This document shows positions 1 through 7,822 of a stretch of 11,327 bases of DNA, piece by piece (within the stretch, counting starts at the first letter, position 1; every line of letters begins with the position of its first letter). The stretch is from Rickettsiella sp. (lineage in GTDB: Bacteria; Pseudomonadota; Gammaproteobacteria; Diplorickettsiales; Diplorickettsiaceae), in NCBI GenBank assembly GCA_031119195.1, contig JAVHYG010000048.1:1-11327 (forward strand), in the 5' to 3' direction. The translations under genes were made by a program, and so were the position numbers. A model generated the notes under the pieces. That model saw only the letters and a program-made list of their open reading frames with translations, did no database searches and was not told the origin of the DNA.

Positions 1-331
1 TGCCGGCGGAACAGGCAACCCTTTAGTCAGTACGGATTCAGCGGCGAGTTTACGTGGAATAGAAATAAAGGCAGATGTATTATTGAAGGCAACGCATGTG
101 GATGGGATATTTTCTACTGATCCTAAAAAAGATAAAAAAGCTATTTTATATTCAACGCTAAGTTATCAAAAAGCCTTAGAAGAAGAACTTGGCATAATGG
201 ATTTGGCTGCTTTTTGTCAATGCCGCGATTATAATTTGCCAATACACGTTTTTAATATCCAATCTAAAAACACTTTGCGTGATATTATTCAAGGTGCGAA
301 TAAGGGTAGCTTGGTTAATAAAGGGGAATGA
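1..331 (+). CDS. pyrH: UMP kinase, C-terminal part (5' truncated by window edge)
   Basis: UMP kinase phosphorylates UMP to UDP with ATP in the cytoplasm, feeding pyrimidine nucleotide synthesis. The reading frame is open from base 2 to a TGA at 329-331, giving about 109 residues. They match the bacterial amino-acid-kinase-fold PyrH from roughly residue 136 of the E. coli protein to its end. Visible family signatures are AGTGNP followed by TDSAA, the RGIEI-KADVLLKAT-VDGIF segment, DPKKD, and the LGIMDLAAF-CRDYNLPIHVFN stretch near the C-terminus. An internal ATG at 83 would give a fragment lacking the AGTGNP/TDSAA part and is not the true start, which lies upstream of the window. The stop is 6 nt before frr, consistent with the common tsf-pyrH-frr operon. 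No disruption is seen in the part present. Confidence 0.96.
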   Translation, partial: AGGTGNPLVSTDSAASLRGIEIKADVLLKATHVDGIFSTDPKKDKKAILYSTLSYQKALEEELGIMDLAAFCQCRDYNLPIHVFNIQSKNTLRDIIQGANKGSLVNKGE

Positions 332-337
332 AGTTAT

Positions 338-898
338 ATGAGTATTGAGTCAATAAAATTAGATGCAGACCAAGGGATGCAAAGGGCAATAGAAGCGCTG
401 GAAATCAGTCTTGCTAAGTTACGAACGGGTAGGGCGCATCCAAGTTTATTGGAACAATTGCGAGTTTCTCAATATGCTCAAGAAGTTCCTTTGAATCATG
501 TTGCCAATATTACCATTGTTGATGCAAGGACTTTGTTAGTGACACCTTGGGATAAAACATTAATACCCGCTATTGAAAAAGCGATTAGGAAATCAGATTT
601 GGGTTTAAATCCAGTGACAGCCGGTAATGCCATGCGAGTGCCATTACCAGCTTTAACCGAGGAAAGTCGACGTGAAATGACAAAATTAGTTGGAAAAGAG
701 GTTGAAGATACCTGCATATCGATTCGTAAACATCGTCAAGACGCCAATACTAAGCTTAAAAAGCTTATAAAAGAAAAATCAATTACAGAGGATGAGGAGC
801 GTCGTGCGCAGGATACGATTCAGAAAATAACGGATCTTGCGATTGAACGAGCAAAAAAAGTAGCAAATGTAAAAGAAAAGGAACTCATGCAGGTTTAG
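338..898 (+). CDS. frr: Ribosome recycling factor
   Basis: RRF works with EF-G to split post-termination ribosomes into subunits. The 186 residues agree with the usual length (about 185) and no gap is evident. The family signature RTGRAHPSLL is at 29-38, the DLGLNP turn around 87-92, RVPLPALTEESRREM at 100-114, and the KHRQDAN helix segment at 131-137; Arg133 corresponds to the conserved Arg132 of E. coli RRF. The protein ends in ELMQV, close to the E. coli ending ELMQF. The ATG at 338 is preceded by an AAGGGG stretch (321-326), a usable if distant Shine-Dalgarno site. It is co-directional with pyrH (6-nt gap) and uppS (12-nt gap), so it is probably co-transcribed with both. Confidence 0.98.
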   Translation: MSIESIKLDADQGMQRAIEALEISLAKLRTGRAHPSLLEQLRVSQYAQEVPLNHVANITIVDARTLLVTPWDKTLIPAIEKAIRKSDLGLNPVTAGNAMRVPLPALTEESRREMTKLVGKEVEDTCISIRKHRQDANTKLKKLIKEKSITEDEERRAQDTIQKITDLAIERAKKVANVKEKELMQV

Positions 899-910
899 TG
901 GCTACTTAAT

Positions 911-1663
911 ATGTCAATGCCTCATCCAGTCCCTATTCTAAAATATCCTCGTCATCTTGCCATAATTATGGATGGAAATGGTCGTTGGGCTAAAAAAAGA
1001 CATTTATTACGTATGCTTGGCCATCAGGAAGGCGTGAAAACCGTTCGTAAAATCATTAAAAAATGTGGTGAATTGGGTATAGAAGTGCTGACACTCTTTG
1101 CATTTAGTAGCGAAAATTGGCAGCGACCTGACCAAGAAGTTAACCATTTGATGGCGCTTTTTCTTAATACTTTACAAGGTGAAATAGAAAAATTAAACCA
1201 AAATAAAGTTCAATTGAGGATAGTGGGAAGTCTAGCGCGCTTTAAAGAACCGCTACGTCAGTGGATTGAAAAATCTCAACAATTAACTGTAGATAATACG
1301 GGTCTAAAACTTATTATTGCTGTGGATTATAGTGGTCGATGGGATATCATTCAGGCAACACAAGCACTAACACGTCAAATTCAAACAGGAACACTTCAGT
1401 CTGAGGAAATTACACAGGATTTATTTGCGCGCTATTTATGTTTAGCGGATTTGCCATCTCCAGATTTATTAATTCGTACCGGAGGCGAATACCGCATTAG
1501 CAATTTTCTTTTATGGCAACTTGCTTATACAGAACTTTATTTTACCGGAATTTTATGGCCTGATTTTAATGAAGAAGAATTAAATAAAGCGTTACTTTTT
1601 TATTCTCAGCGGGAGAGGCGTTTTGGTTACACCAGTGAACAACTCTCGGAAATAAATGCTTAA
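911..1663 (+). CDS. uppS: Undecaprenyl diphosphate synthase (cis-prenyltransferase)
   Basis: UppS extends farnesyl diphosphate with eight isopentenyl units in cis to make the C55 carrier lipid for peptidoglycan and O-antigen. The length of 250 residues fits the family (E. coli 253). Catalytic Asp21 sits in HLAIIMDGNGRW. FSSENW with Asn69, Trp70 and Arg72 is present, as is the C-terminal RTGGEYRISNF block (Arg189, Glu193, Arg195, Ser197). Glu208 corresponds to E. coli Glu213. The residue matching E. coli His199 is Tyr194; this position varies in the family, so activity is not in doubt. The start could be ATG 911 or ATG 917; 911 is taken, though neither has a strong ribosome-binding site. The 3' end overlaps cdsA by 8 nt, suggesting coupled translation. 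Confidence 0.97.
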   Translation: MSMPHPVPILKYPRHLAIIMDGNGRWAKKRHLLRMLGHQEGVKTVRKIIKKCGELGIEVLTLFAFSSENWQRPDQEVNHLMALFLNTLQGEIEKLNQNKVQLRIVGSLARFKEPLRQWIEKSQQLTVDNTGLKLIIAVDYSGRWDIIQATQALTRQIQTGTLQSEEITQDLFARYLCLADLPSPDLLIRTGGEYRISNFLLWQLAYTELYFTGILWPDFNEEELNKALLFYSQRERRFGYTSEQLSEINA

Positions 1664-2468
1664 GCTGCGAATTTTAACGGCACTGATACTTATTCCCTTA
1701 GTGATAGTAGGTATTTTTTATTTGTCGCAATGGGCTTTTATGGTGATAACGGCATTGATCACGCTACTTGCTGCTTGGGAATGGTCGCGTTTAAGTGGCT
1801 GGATTGAGCTAACGCGCCGTTCTTTTTTTGTAGGATTTCAGTGTGTTATTTTACTAAGTTTAATGGTTTTTCCTACACCGGCCAAATGGGTATGGATGGT
1901 ACTATTAGGTTTGCTTTTTTGGTTAATTCTCTCTATTTATTTGCTTAATGCACGTAGACAACCCATATTACCTCAGATTCCTAGTCCTGTGAGGGTGGGT
2001 TTAGGCTGGCTTATACTTACTTTGTGTTGGGCGGCGTTGCAATTGTTACATTTAAACCCTTTCTATTTACTATTCATGTTATTGATTATTTGGCTAGCAG
2101 ATACAGCAGCGTACGTCAGTGGGCGTTTATGGGGACAACATTTATTGGCGCCGACTTTAAGTCCAAAAAAGACCTGGGAAGGTATGATTATTGGATTGGT
2201 AACAACTTTTTTTACAGCTATGCTTATTCAAACTTTTTTCAAGGGTGTTAAGCCTTATTTATGGCAAATATTTGTGCTTGTTTTACTGACTAGCTTGGCT
2301 TCAATAGCAGGTGATCTATTTGAAAGCCAATTAAAACGATTGGAAGGGTTAAAAGATAGTGGTCATTTGTTACCTGGCCATGGCGGTATTTTGGACCGCA
2401 TTGATAGTTTATTGGCAGCGGCGCCCGTATTTGCGGGATCTTTGTTATTATTGGGTTTAGCTTCATGA
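1656..2468 (+). CDS. cdsA: Phosphatidate cytidylyltransferase (CDP-diacylglycerol synthase)
   Basis: CdsA is an inner-membrane enzyme that joins CTP and phosphatidic acid to give CDP-diacylglycerol, the precursor of all the cell's phospholipids. The 270-residue protein is highly hydrophobic with several membrane helices, the first near residues 5-45 and others around 56-100 and 110-160. The family signature lies at about 224-250: SQLKR, then KDSG, then PGHGGILDRID, with the metal-binding aspartates intact. It is slightly shorter than E. coli CdsA (285). The ATG at 1656 has GGA at 1648-1650 as a ribosome-binding site and starts inside the uppS end. Its TGA overlaps the dxr start as ATGA. Position between uppS and dxr matches the Pseudomonas-type order. 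Confidence 0.96.
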   Translation: MLKLRILTALILIPLVIVGIFYLSQWAFMVITALITLLAAWEWSRLSGWIELTRRSFFVGFQCVILLSLMVFPTPAKWVWMVLLGLLFWLILSIYLLNARRQPILPQIPSPVRVGLGWLILTLCWAALQLLHLNPFYLLFMLLIIWLADTAAYVSGRLWGQHLLAPTLSPKKTWEGMIIGLVTTFFTAMLIQTFFKGVKPYLWQIFVLVLLTSLASIAGDLFESQLKRLEGLKDSGHLLPGHGGILDRIDSLLAAAPVFAGSLLLLGLAS

Positions 2469-3700
2469 AGTCTTTAACTATTTTAGGTGCAACAGGTTCG
2501 GTAGGGGTGCATACCTTAGATATTATCGGACAACATCCCGATCTTTTTAAAGTTATTGCGCTTACGGCTCACCATAATATGGAGTTGCTTTTCAAACAAT
2601 GTCTTCAATATAGACCAGATTATGCCGTGGTCAGTACGGAAGCCTTGGCGGAGAATTTACAAAAATGTTTGCAAGAACAGTCTGTAGAAACCAAGGTATT
2701 AGTTGGACCTGAAGCACTTGTTGAAGTAGCGAGTCTTGCGGAAGTTGATACGGTTATGGCAGCAATTATTGGTGCGGCGGGATTATTACCGATCTTAGCG
2801 GCTATAAAAGCTAAAAAACGGGTATTGCTCGCTAATAAAGAAGCCTTAGTGGTGGCAGGGCCTTTATTAATTGAAGAAGCTAAACGTTCTGATGTTACGT
2901 TAATCCCTATCGACAGCGAACATAACGCGATTTTTCAATGTTTGTATGGGAAGTTTGAGGTGGGTATTCCACCAAAAAACATATCGAGAGTTACATTAAC
3001 GGCATCAGGAGGTGCTTTACGTAACAAACCGCTGGATCAACTCGATAAAGCGACACCACTAGAAGCTTGTCAACATCCTAATTGGACCATGGGTCAAAAA
3101 ATTACTATTGATTCTGCTACATTGATGAATAAAGGGTTTGAAGTGATTGAAGCCCACTTTTTATTTGGATTGCAGCTAGAACAAATAGAGGTAGTTTTAC
3201 ATCCGCAAAGTATTGTTCATTCCTTGGTGGAATATTGTGATGGATCAATACTCGCCCAACTTGGCAGTCCTGATATGCGTATTCCAATTTCCTATGCATT
3301 AGCATGGCCGGAACGCTTAACAAATTCTGCGCCGTGTTTGGACTTGTCAAAAGTAGCACGCTTAGAGTTTAAACCGATTGATAAAGAACGTTATCCTTGT
3401 CTGGATTTAGCCTATCAAGCCCTTAAGATAGGAGGAACCGCAACGACTATTCTTAATGCGGCGAATGAAGTTGCGATACAAGCTTTCTTAGAAGAAAAAA
3501 TCAAATTCACCGATATCGCAAAACTGAATAAACTAGTATTGGAAAAGATACATTCGCGCCCCGTGAGTAGCATTGAAGTGATCTTAGAGGATGATAGTTT
3601 AGCACGCGCAGTTGCTTTAGAAATGACTGAACCGACACGAAAAGCGCTAGCATCTTTGTCAGATGCTGATATGATGGATGCCCACGCGGCTATTTTTTAA
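2465..3700 (+). CDS. dxr: 1-deoxy-D-xylulose 5-phosphate reductoisomerase
   Basis: DXR (IspC) converts DXP to 2-C-methyl-D-erythritol 4-phosphate with NADPH and a divalent metal, the first committed step of the MEP isoprenoid pathway. It thus feeds the UppS reaction encoded two genes upstream. The 411 residues are near the usual length (E. coli 398). The NADPH-binding GATGSVG is at 8-14 and LLANKEALV at 121-129. The metal and substrate site is IDSEHN with Asp150, Ser151 and Glu152. Ser181 (SGG), His204, Trp207, Asn222, Lys223 and Glu226 correspond to E. coli Ser186, His209, Trp212, Asn227, Lys228 and Glu231. All catalytic residues are present. It begins in a 4-nt ATGA overlap with cdsA. The gene normally next, rseP, is missing here. 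Confidence 0.98.
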   Translation: MKSLTILGATGSVGVHTLDIIGQHPDLFKVIALTAHHNMELLFKQCLQYRPDYAVVSTEALAENLQKCLQEQSVETKVLVGPEALVEVASLAEVDTVMAAIIGAAGLLPILAAIKAKKRVLLANKEALVVAGPLLIEEAKRSDVTLIPIDSEHNAIFQCLYGKFEVGIPPKNISRVTLTASGGALRNKPLDQLDKATPLEACQHPNWTMGQKITIDSATLMNKGFEVIEAHFLFGLQLEQIEVVLHPQSIVHSLVEYCDGSILAQLGSPDMRIPISYALAWPERLTNSAPCLDLSKVARLEFKPIDKERYPCLDLAYQALKIGGTATTILNAANEVAIQAFLEEKIKFTDIAKLNKLVLEKIHSRPVSSIEVILEDDSLARAVALEMTEPTRKALASLSDADMMDAHAAIF

Positions 3701-3722
3701 TTTTTTTTTAAAAATAATTAAC

Positions 3723-6065
3723 ATGCATCGTTTATTGAGATTTTTTTTACCCAGTATTTTACTGATTGCTTCCTTATTACCTATTCAGGCGTATGCTTTT
3801 TACGTAAGCCGAATTGAAGTAAGAGGATTGCAAGGGATAAGCCGTGATACGGTTTTAAGTTATTTGTCAGTGAGGGCAGGCCAAACGTTTCATCCTGAAC
3901 AATCCTCACAACTTATAAATGCTCTGTATGCAACTGGTTTTTTTAGTAACGTTAGTTTGCAAGAGCAAGGAAATACATTAATTATCAACGTTGTAGAAAG
4001 ACCGGTATTGAGTCAAATCACAGTAACGGGCAACAAAGAGATTCCTAAAGATAAACTCAATGAAATACTAAAGAAAATAGGATTAGTACAAGGTCAGATT
4101 TTTGACAAATCAATTTTAGATCGCTTTGTTGCGCAGCTGCGCGCGCAGTATGACAATATGGGTAAATATTCTGCGCGTGTTACTCCCGTTATCATTCCTC
4201 AATTAAATAATAGAGTAGCGGTACGGATTGAAATATCAGAAGGGCTTACCGTTCAGATAGGTGGTATTTCTATTATAGGTAATCAACTATTTAGTGAAAA
4301 AAAATTAATTGGCGCAATGCCATTGTCCACAGCCCATTTTTGGTCTTTTTTTACAAATTCTGATCAATATAATCAGAATAAATTATCTGATGCCTTACAA
4401 GCTTTACAATCTTATTACCTTGATCGAGGGTATCTTAAATTTAAAGTAGATTCTACACAGGTTACTTTAACACCTGATCGGAAAACAGTTTTTATTATCA
4501 TTCATGTAACAGAAGGTCCTCTTTATAAATTTAGTGGTTATGACGTTACGGGCCGTGTTTTATTAAATCAAACTAAATTGCAATCTATTCTAAAACCCAT
4601 CAAAATGGGTGACGCATTTTCTCGTCAAAAAGTAGTGGATGTTGAACAAGGATTAAAGAAAGCATTGGGTAATTTTGGTTATATTTTCACAACTGTAAAT
4701 ACATTACCGAATGTAGATGAAAAAAACAAAACGGTTTTTCTAACTTTTTATGTTGATCCAGGCAATCGGGTTTATGTTAGACATATCAATATCATGGGAA
4801 ATCTAAAAACCCAAGATGAAGTCTTTCGTCGTCTCTTACTGCAACAAGAAGGTGCTTTAGTTTCTCAGTCTGATATTAAAGCATCGCTAAGGCAGCTCAA
4901 TCTCAGTGGTTTTGTTGAGGGCGAGCCGCAAATAACGCCGATGCCTATTCCAGGGTATACTGATCAAGTTGATTTAGATCTTAATATCAATGAAGCGCAT
5001 GCAGCTCAAGCACTATTTAGTTTAGGTTATGGTACCAATGGACCAGTAATAGGGGCGTCGCTGAATCAAAATAATGTGTTTGGTACCGGTAATCAATTGG
5101 GTATTAACTTCAATAATACCCGTGCTGCGACGATCTATAGTGTTAGTTATAACAACCCCTATTACACATTAGATGGTGTACAACGTGGCTTTGACCTTTT
5201 TTTCCAACGGTCTACGCCAAGTAACTTAAATACAACTACATATAGTACTAATACCTATGGTGGCGATCTCCATTATAGTATTCCATTCGATGCCAAAGGG
5301 GATACTTTACAGCTCTCTGGCGGATTACAAAAATTACAACTCAATTTACCCCCTTTCAGTCAATTGTCGACGGAAGTACAAAAGTTCGTTACGCAGCATG
5401 GTAAACAGTTTAATCAGTTTTTATTATCGGTAGGTTGGACGCGAAATGGTTTAAATAGGCTTGTTTTTCCTGAAGAAGGACTTTATCAAAGTGCAAGTGT
5501 GCAGCTTGCATTACCTGTTGGAGGTAAGCCTTTAGACTATTACAAAGCTAATTATAATGGTATGGGTTATTATCCATTAGGCCATGATTTTAAACTACAA
5601 GGTCGATTAACCTTGGGTTATGGTAATGGGTTTGGCTCTACACAAGGTTTACCTTTCTTTGCTAACTACTATGCAGGCGGTATAGGAATAGATGGTCAGG
5701 TTCGGGGTTATGAAATAAGTTCTCTGGGTCCGCGTGATAGTAATGGTTACCCACTAGGTGGTAATATCATGACCGTAGGTAGTGTGGCCCTTATCATGCC
5801 GATGCCGGCTTCTCTATCTGAAAAAGTAAGGACTAGCCTATTTATCGATGCGGGTAACGTTTATTCTACTTTAGGGGTGACTCGGCCGAATCAACCGCGT
5901 GGAGGTACTTCGTCGGGCCCATTGCGCTACTCAACAGGCCTAGATGTAGATTGGCGTGTGCCTGTTTTTAATGTAACATTAAGCTTTAGTGTGGCTAAGG
6001 CGATCAATCCTAAGCCAGGCGATCAAACCCAAGTTTTCCAGTTTAATATTGGAACTGGCTTTTAA
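3723..6065 (+). CDS. bamA: Outer membrane protein assembly factor BamA (Omp85)
   Basis: BamA is the central outer-membrane pore of the BAM complex, which folds beta-barrel proteins into the outer membrane. The chosen ATG at 3723 gives 780 residues (E. coli 810) with a clean signal peptide: basic MHRLLR, a hydrophobic core, and cleavage after QAYA near residue 25. Five POTRA domains follow, beginning near residues 26, 97, 177, 267 and 349; each carries the typical V-x-G-N/L turn. The 16-strand barrel occupies about 425-780. Loop 6 carries VRGY at 660-663, a common variant of VRGF. The protein ends in aromatic Phe780, as expected for an outer-membrane beta signal. An ATG at 3678 in the same frame would add 15 residues and overlap dxr by 23 nt; it was rejected because it only lengthens the signal peptide. 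No clear Shine-Dalgarno site precedes 3723. Confidence 0.97.
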   Translation: MHRLLRFFLPSILLIASLLPIQAYAFYVSRIEVRGLQGISRDTVLSYLSVRAGQTFHPEQSSQLINALYATGFFSNVSLQEQGNTLIINVVERPVLSQITVTGNKEIPKDKLNEILKKIGLVQGQIFDKSILDRFVAQLRAQYDNMGKYSARVTPVIIPQLNNRVAVRIEISEGLTVQIGGISIIGNQLFSEKKLIGAMPLSTAHFWSFFTNSDQYNQNKLSDALQALQSYYLDRGYLKFKVDSTQVTLTPDRKTVFIIIHVTEGPLYKFSGYDVTGRVLLNQTKLQSILKPIKMGDAFSRQKVVDVEQGLKKALGNFGYIFTTVNTLPNVDEKNKTVFLTFYVDPGNRVYVRHINIMGNLKTQDEVFRRLLLQQEGALVSQSDIKASLRQLNLSGFVEGEPQITPMPIPGYTDQVDLDLNINEAHAAQALFSLGYGTNGPVIGASLNQNNVFGTGNQLGINFNNTRAATIYSVSYNNPYYTLDGVQRGFDLFFQRSTPSNLNTTTYSTNTYGGDLHYSIPFDAKGDTLQLSGGLQKLQLNLPPFSQLSTEVQKFVTQHGKQFNQFLLSVGWTRNGLNRLVFPEEGLYQSASVQLALPVGGKPLDYYKANYNGMGYYPLGHDFKLQGRLTLGYGNGFGSTQGLPFFANYYAGGIGIDGQVRGYEISSLGPRDSNGYPLGGNIMTVGSVALIMPMPASLSEKVRTSLFIDAGNVYSTLGVTRPNQPRGGTSSGPLRYSTGLDVDWRVPVFNVTLSFSVAKAINPKPGDQTQVFQFNIGTGF

Positions 6066-6078
6066 TACAAGCTTATTT

Positions 6079-6084
6079 AAGGAG
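6079..6084 (+). promoter_or_regulatory. Strong Shine-Dalgarno site of skp
   Basis: AAGGAG lies 8 nt before the ATG at 6093. It is the best ribosome-binding site in the window and fixes the skp start. Periplasmic chaperones are often needed in large amounts, so stronger initiation than for the neighbouring genes is plausible, but this is inference. Confidence 0.75.
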
Positions 6085-6092
6085 CTCTGATA

Positions 6093-6599
6093 ATGAAAAA
6101 TATTTGTTTATTATCCCTGGTATCATTAGTTATGGTGCTAACGACAAATGCGTACGCTGAAGGTGTAAAACTAGCCGTCGTTGATATGCAAGCTGTGCTA
6201 CAGAAAGCTCCGCAGATAGCTAAAATTAATGATAGTTTGACGAAGCAGTTTAAAAGTAGGCAAGATAAAATTATTCAGGAACAACATAACTTACAAACAG
6301 AAGCCCAAAACTTAGAGAAAAATGCGGCTGTTATGAAGACGGAAGAACGTACTAAGTTAGAAAATAAAATTATGACGGACAGGAACAATGTTCAATCCAT
6401 GGTGGCTTCATTTCAAAAAGATCTTTCTAAACAACAAAGCGATTCCTTGCATGGTTTCAGTCAACAATTAGACAGTGTCGTCAGTAAACTTGCTGGTCAA
6501 ATGGGGATTGACCTCGTTATTCAGAAAGGTAGTACCCTTTACGCTAAAGATGATCTCAATATCACCTCGCAGGTTTTAGATGCTTTAAAAAAGGCCTAA
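6093..6599 (+). CDS. skp: Periplasmic chaperone Skp/OmpH
   Basis: Skp is a trimeric periplasmic chaperone that holds unfolded outer-membrane proteins on their way to BamA. The 168-residue precursor has a signal peptide (MKN, a hydrophobic core, cleavage after NAYA at residue 22), giving a mature protein of about 146 residues. The mature start, EGVKLAVVDMQAVLQ, is the beta-strand typical of the trimer body. Residues about 40-125 are charged, rich in Lys, Gln and Glu, and read as a long coiled-coil hairpin, the chaperone's tentacle. The C-terminal part (GIDLVIQKGSTLYAKDDLNIT) returns to the body as in E. coli Skp/OmpH. It lies 27 nt after bamA, its functional partner, and 49 nt before lpxD, the usual neighbour. 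Confidence 0.94.
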   Translation: MKNICLLSLVSLVMVLTTNAYAEGVKLAVVDMQAVLQKAPQIAKINDSLTKQFKSRQDKIIQEQHNLQTEAQNLEKNAAVMKTEERTKLENKIMTDRNNVQSMVASFQKDLSKQQSDSLHGFSQQLDSVVSKLAGQMGIDLVIQKGSTLYAKDDLNITSQVLDALKKA

Positions 6600-6648
6600 T
6601 AGAAACCCAGAACTTAAATTTTCATAAAGGCCTAGAGCTAGGTGCATA

Positions 6649-7704
6649 GTGCAGCGTTCTTACAGATTAGAAGAAATAGCCTATATAATTAATGCTGATT
6701 TAAAAGGCGATCCCGATTGTCTGATTAGCGGTATTATGACGCTGCAAAATGCGAAGCCAGGTCAAATTTCATTTTTAGATAATCACCGTTATCTAAAATA
6801 TCTCGCTCAAACAAAAGCTTCTGCGGTTATTTTACGGCCTGAACATCAGTCGAAAGTACCTTCGTCTTGCCATGTTTTAGTGACTGTCGATCCTTACCTT
6901 GCTTTTGCAAAAATCACTGAGCGATTTAAAAAGAAAAATGTGTATGGAATGGGTATGCATTCAACCTGTATAATTGGTAAGAATTGTAACATTGATCCCT
7001 CTGCGTCTATTGCCCCTTTTTGTGTGTTAGGTAACAACGTTTGTCTAGAACAAGGCGTTATTATTGGATCAGGATGTAGTATAGGAGATGGTGTTACTAT
7101 CGGTGCGAAGAGTCGTTTAGAACCTAATGTTACTTTATATGCCGACACTATTATTGGTGAAAATGTGATAATACATAGTGGAAGTGTTATTGGTAGTGAT
7201 GGTTTTGGTTTGGCGAAAGACAAAGAAAATTGGGTGAAAATTCCTCAATTAGGTAAAGTGCAAATAGCTAATGATGTGGAAATAGGCGCTAATGTAACCA
7301 TTGATCGGGGTGCTTTAGAAGATACATTTATCGATACCGGTGTTAAATTAGATAATCAAATTCAAATAGGCCATAATGTGCACATTGGCGCTAATACAGC
7401 TATAGCCGGTTGTACGGGTATTGCTGGAAGTACGCGTATTGGCAAAAACTGCATGATAGGTGGAGGCGTCTGTATTAATGGGCATATTGAGATTGCTGAT
7501 AATGTGAACATTACTGGGTCGTCCAGTATTGTTCATTCTATTCGCACGTCAGGGACTTATTCTTCCACACAATCGATACAACCCCAACGTGAATGGCAAA
7601 AAAACAGTGCGCGATTTCGGCAGCTGGATAAAATTGCTAGGCGCTTAAAAAAAATCGAAAATTTTTTTTCCCAGAAAGTTAAGATATTAGAAAAAAGTAA
7701 ATAG
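6649..7704 (+). CDS. lpxD: UDP-3-O-(3-hydroxyacyl)glucosamine N-acyltransferase
   Basis: LpxD adds the second 3-hydroxyacyl chain, from acyl-ACP, to UDP-3-O-acylglucosamine in lipid A synthesis in the cytoplasm. The protein has 351 residues (E. coli 341). An N-terminal uridine-binding domain spans about 1-100, then a left-handed beta-helix of hexapeptide repeats spans about 105-290, then a C-terminal helical tail. The catalytic histidine is His242 in QIGHNVHIG (E. coli His239); His279 in INGHIEI corresponds to E. coli His276. The start is GTG: an in-frame TAA at 6625-6627 excludes longer versions and no in-frame ATG or TTG lies between. AGGTG at 6640-6644 is the likely ribosome-binding site, within a small palindrome. 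No lesion is seen. Confidence 0.96.
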   Translation: MQRSYRLEEIAYIINADLKGDPDCLISGIMTLQNAKPGQISFLDNHRYLKYLAQTKASAVILRPEHQSKVPSSCHVLVTVDPYLAFAKITERFKKKNVYGMGMHSTCIIGKNCNIDPSASIAPFCVLGNNVCLEQGVIIGSGCSIGDGVTIGAKSRLEPNVTLYADTIIGENVIIHSGSVIGSDGFGLAKDKENWVKIPQLGKVQIANDVEIGANVTIDRGALEDTFIDTGVKLDNQIQIGHNVHIGANTAIAGCTGIAGSTRIGKNCMIGGGVCINGHIEIADNVNITGSSSIVHSIRTSGTYSSTQSIQPQREWQKNSARFRQLDKIARRLKKIENFFSQKVKILEKSK

Positions 7705-7728
7705 CTATTTTTATTTGCGATCATGAAC

Positions 7729-7758
7729 TTGAGTTTCATAGGACAAAGGATCTATAAG
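7729..7758 (+). promoter_or_regulatory. Possible internal promoter before fabZ
   Basis: TTGAGT at 7729-7734 and TATAAG at 7753-7758 resemble sigma-70 -35 and -10 boxes with an 18-nt spacer. They lie in the 118-nt lpxD-fabZ gap, the second-longest gap between identified genes here; most others are overlaps or below 50 nt. Transcription would begin near 7765 and drive fabZ-lpxA-lpxB. AT-rich sequence gives such matches by chance, so this is only a candidate. Confidence 0.35.
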
Positions 7759-7822
7759 TGTCCGACAATAAAATCAGGTTATGATGCAGTTTAAAAATGG
7801 TCTATAAATCTAGGTAAGCATT

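Noticed and set aside
3678..3722. Upstream in-frame ATG for bamA adding 15 residues
   Set aside because: It overlaps dxr by 23 nt and puts an unnecessary extension ahead of an already complete signal peptide; ATG 3723 gives a standard n-region.
6894..7223. Minus-strand open frame of 109 codons inside lpxD
   Set aside because: It lies opposite a fully conserved lpxD beta-helix region, and its product shows no family features; it is a shadow of the hexapeptide repeat coding.
7699..7710. Palindrome AAATAGCTATTT with following T-rich stretch as a terminator of lpxD
   Set aside because: The stem is A/T only apart from the central GC, and would have to give up its centre for a loop, so it is too weak for an intrinsic terminator.
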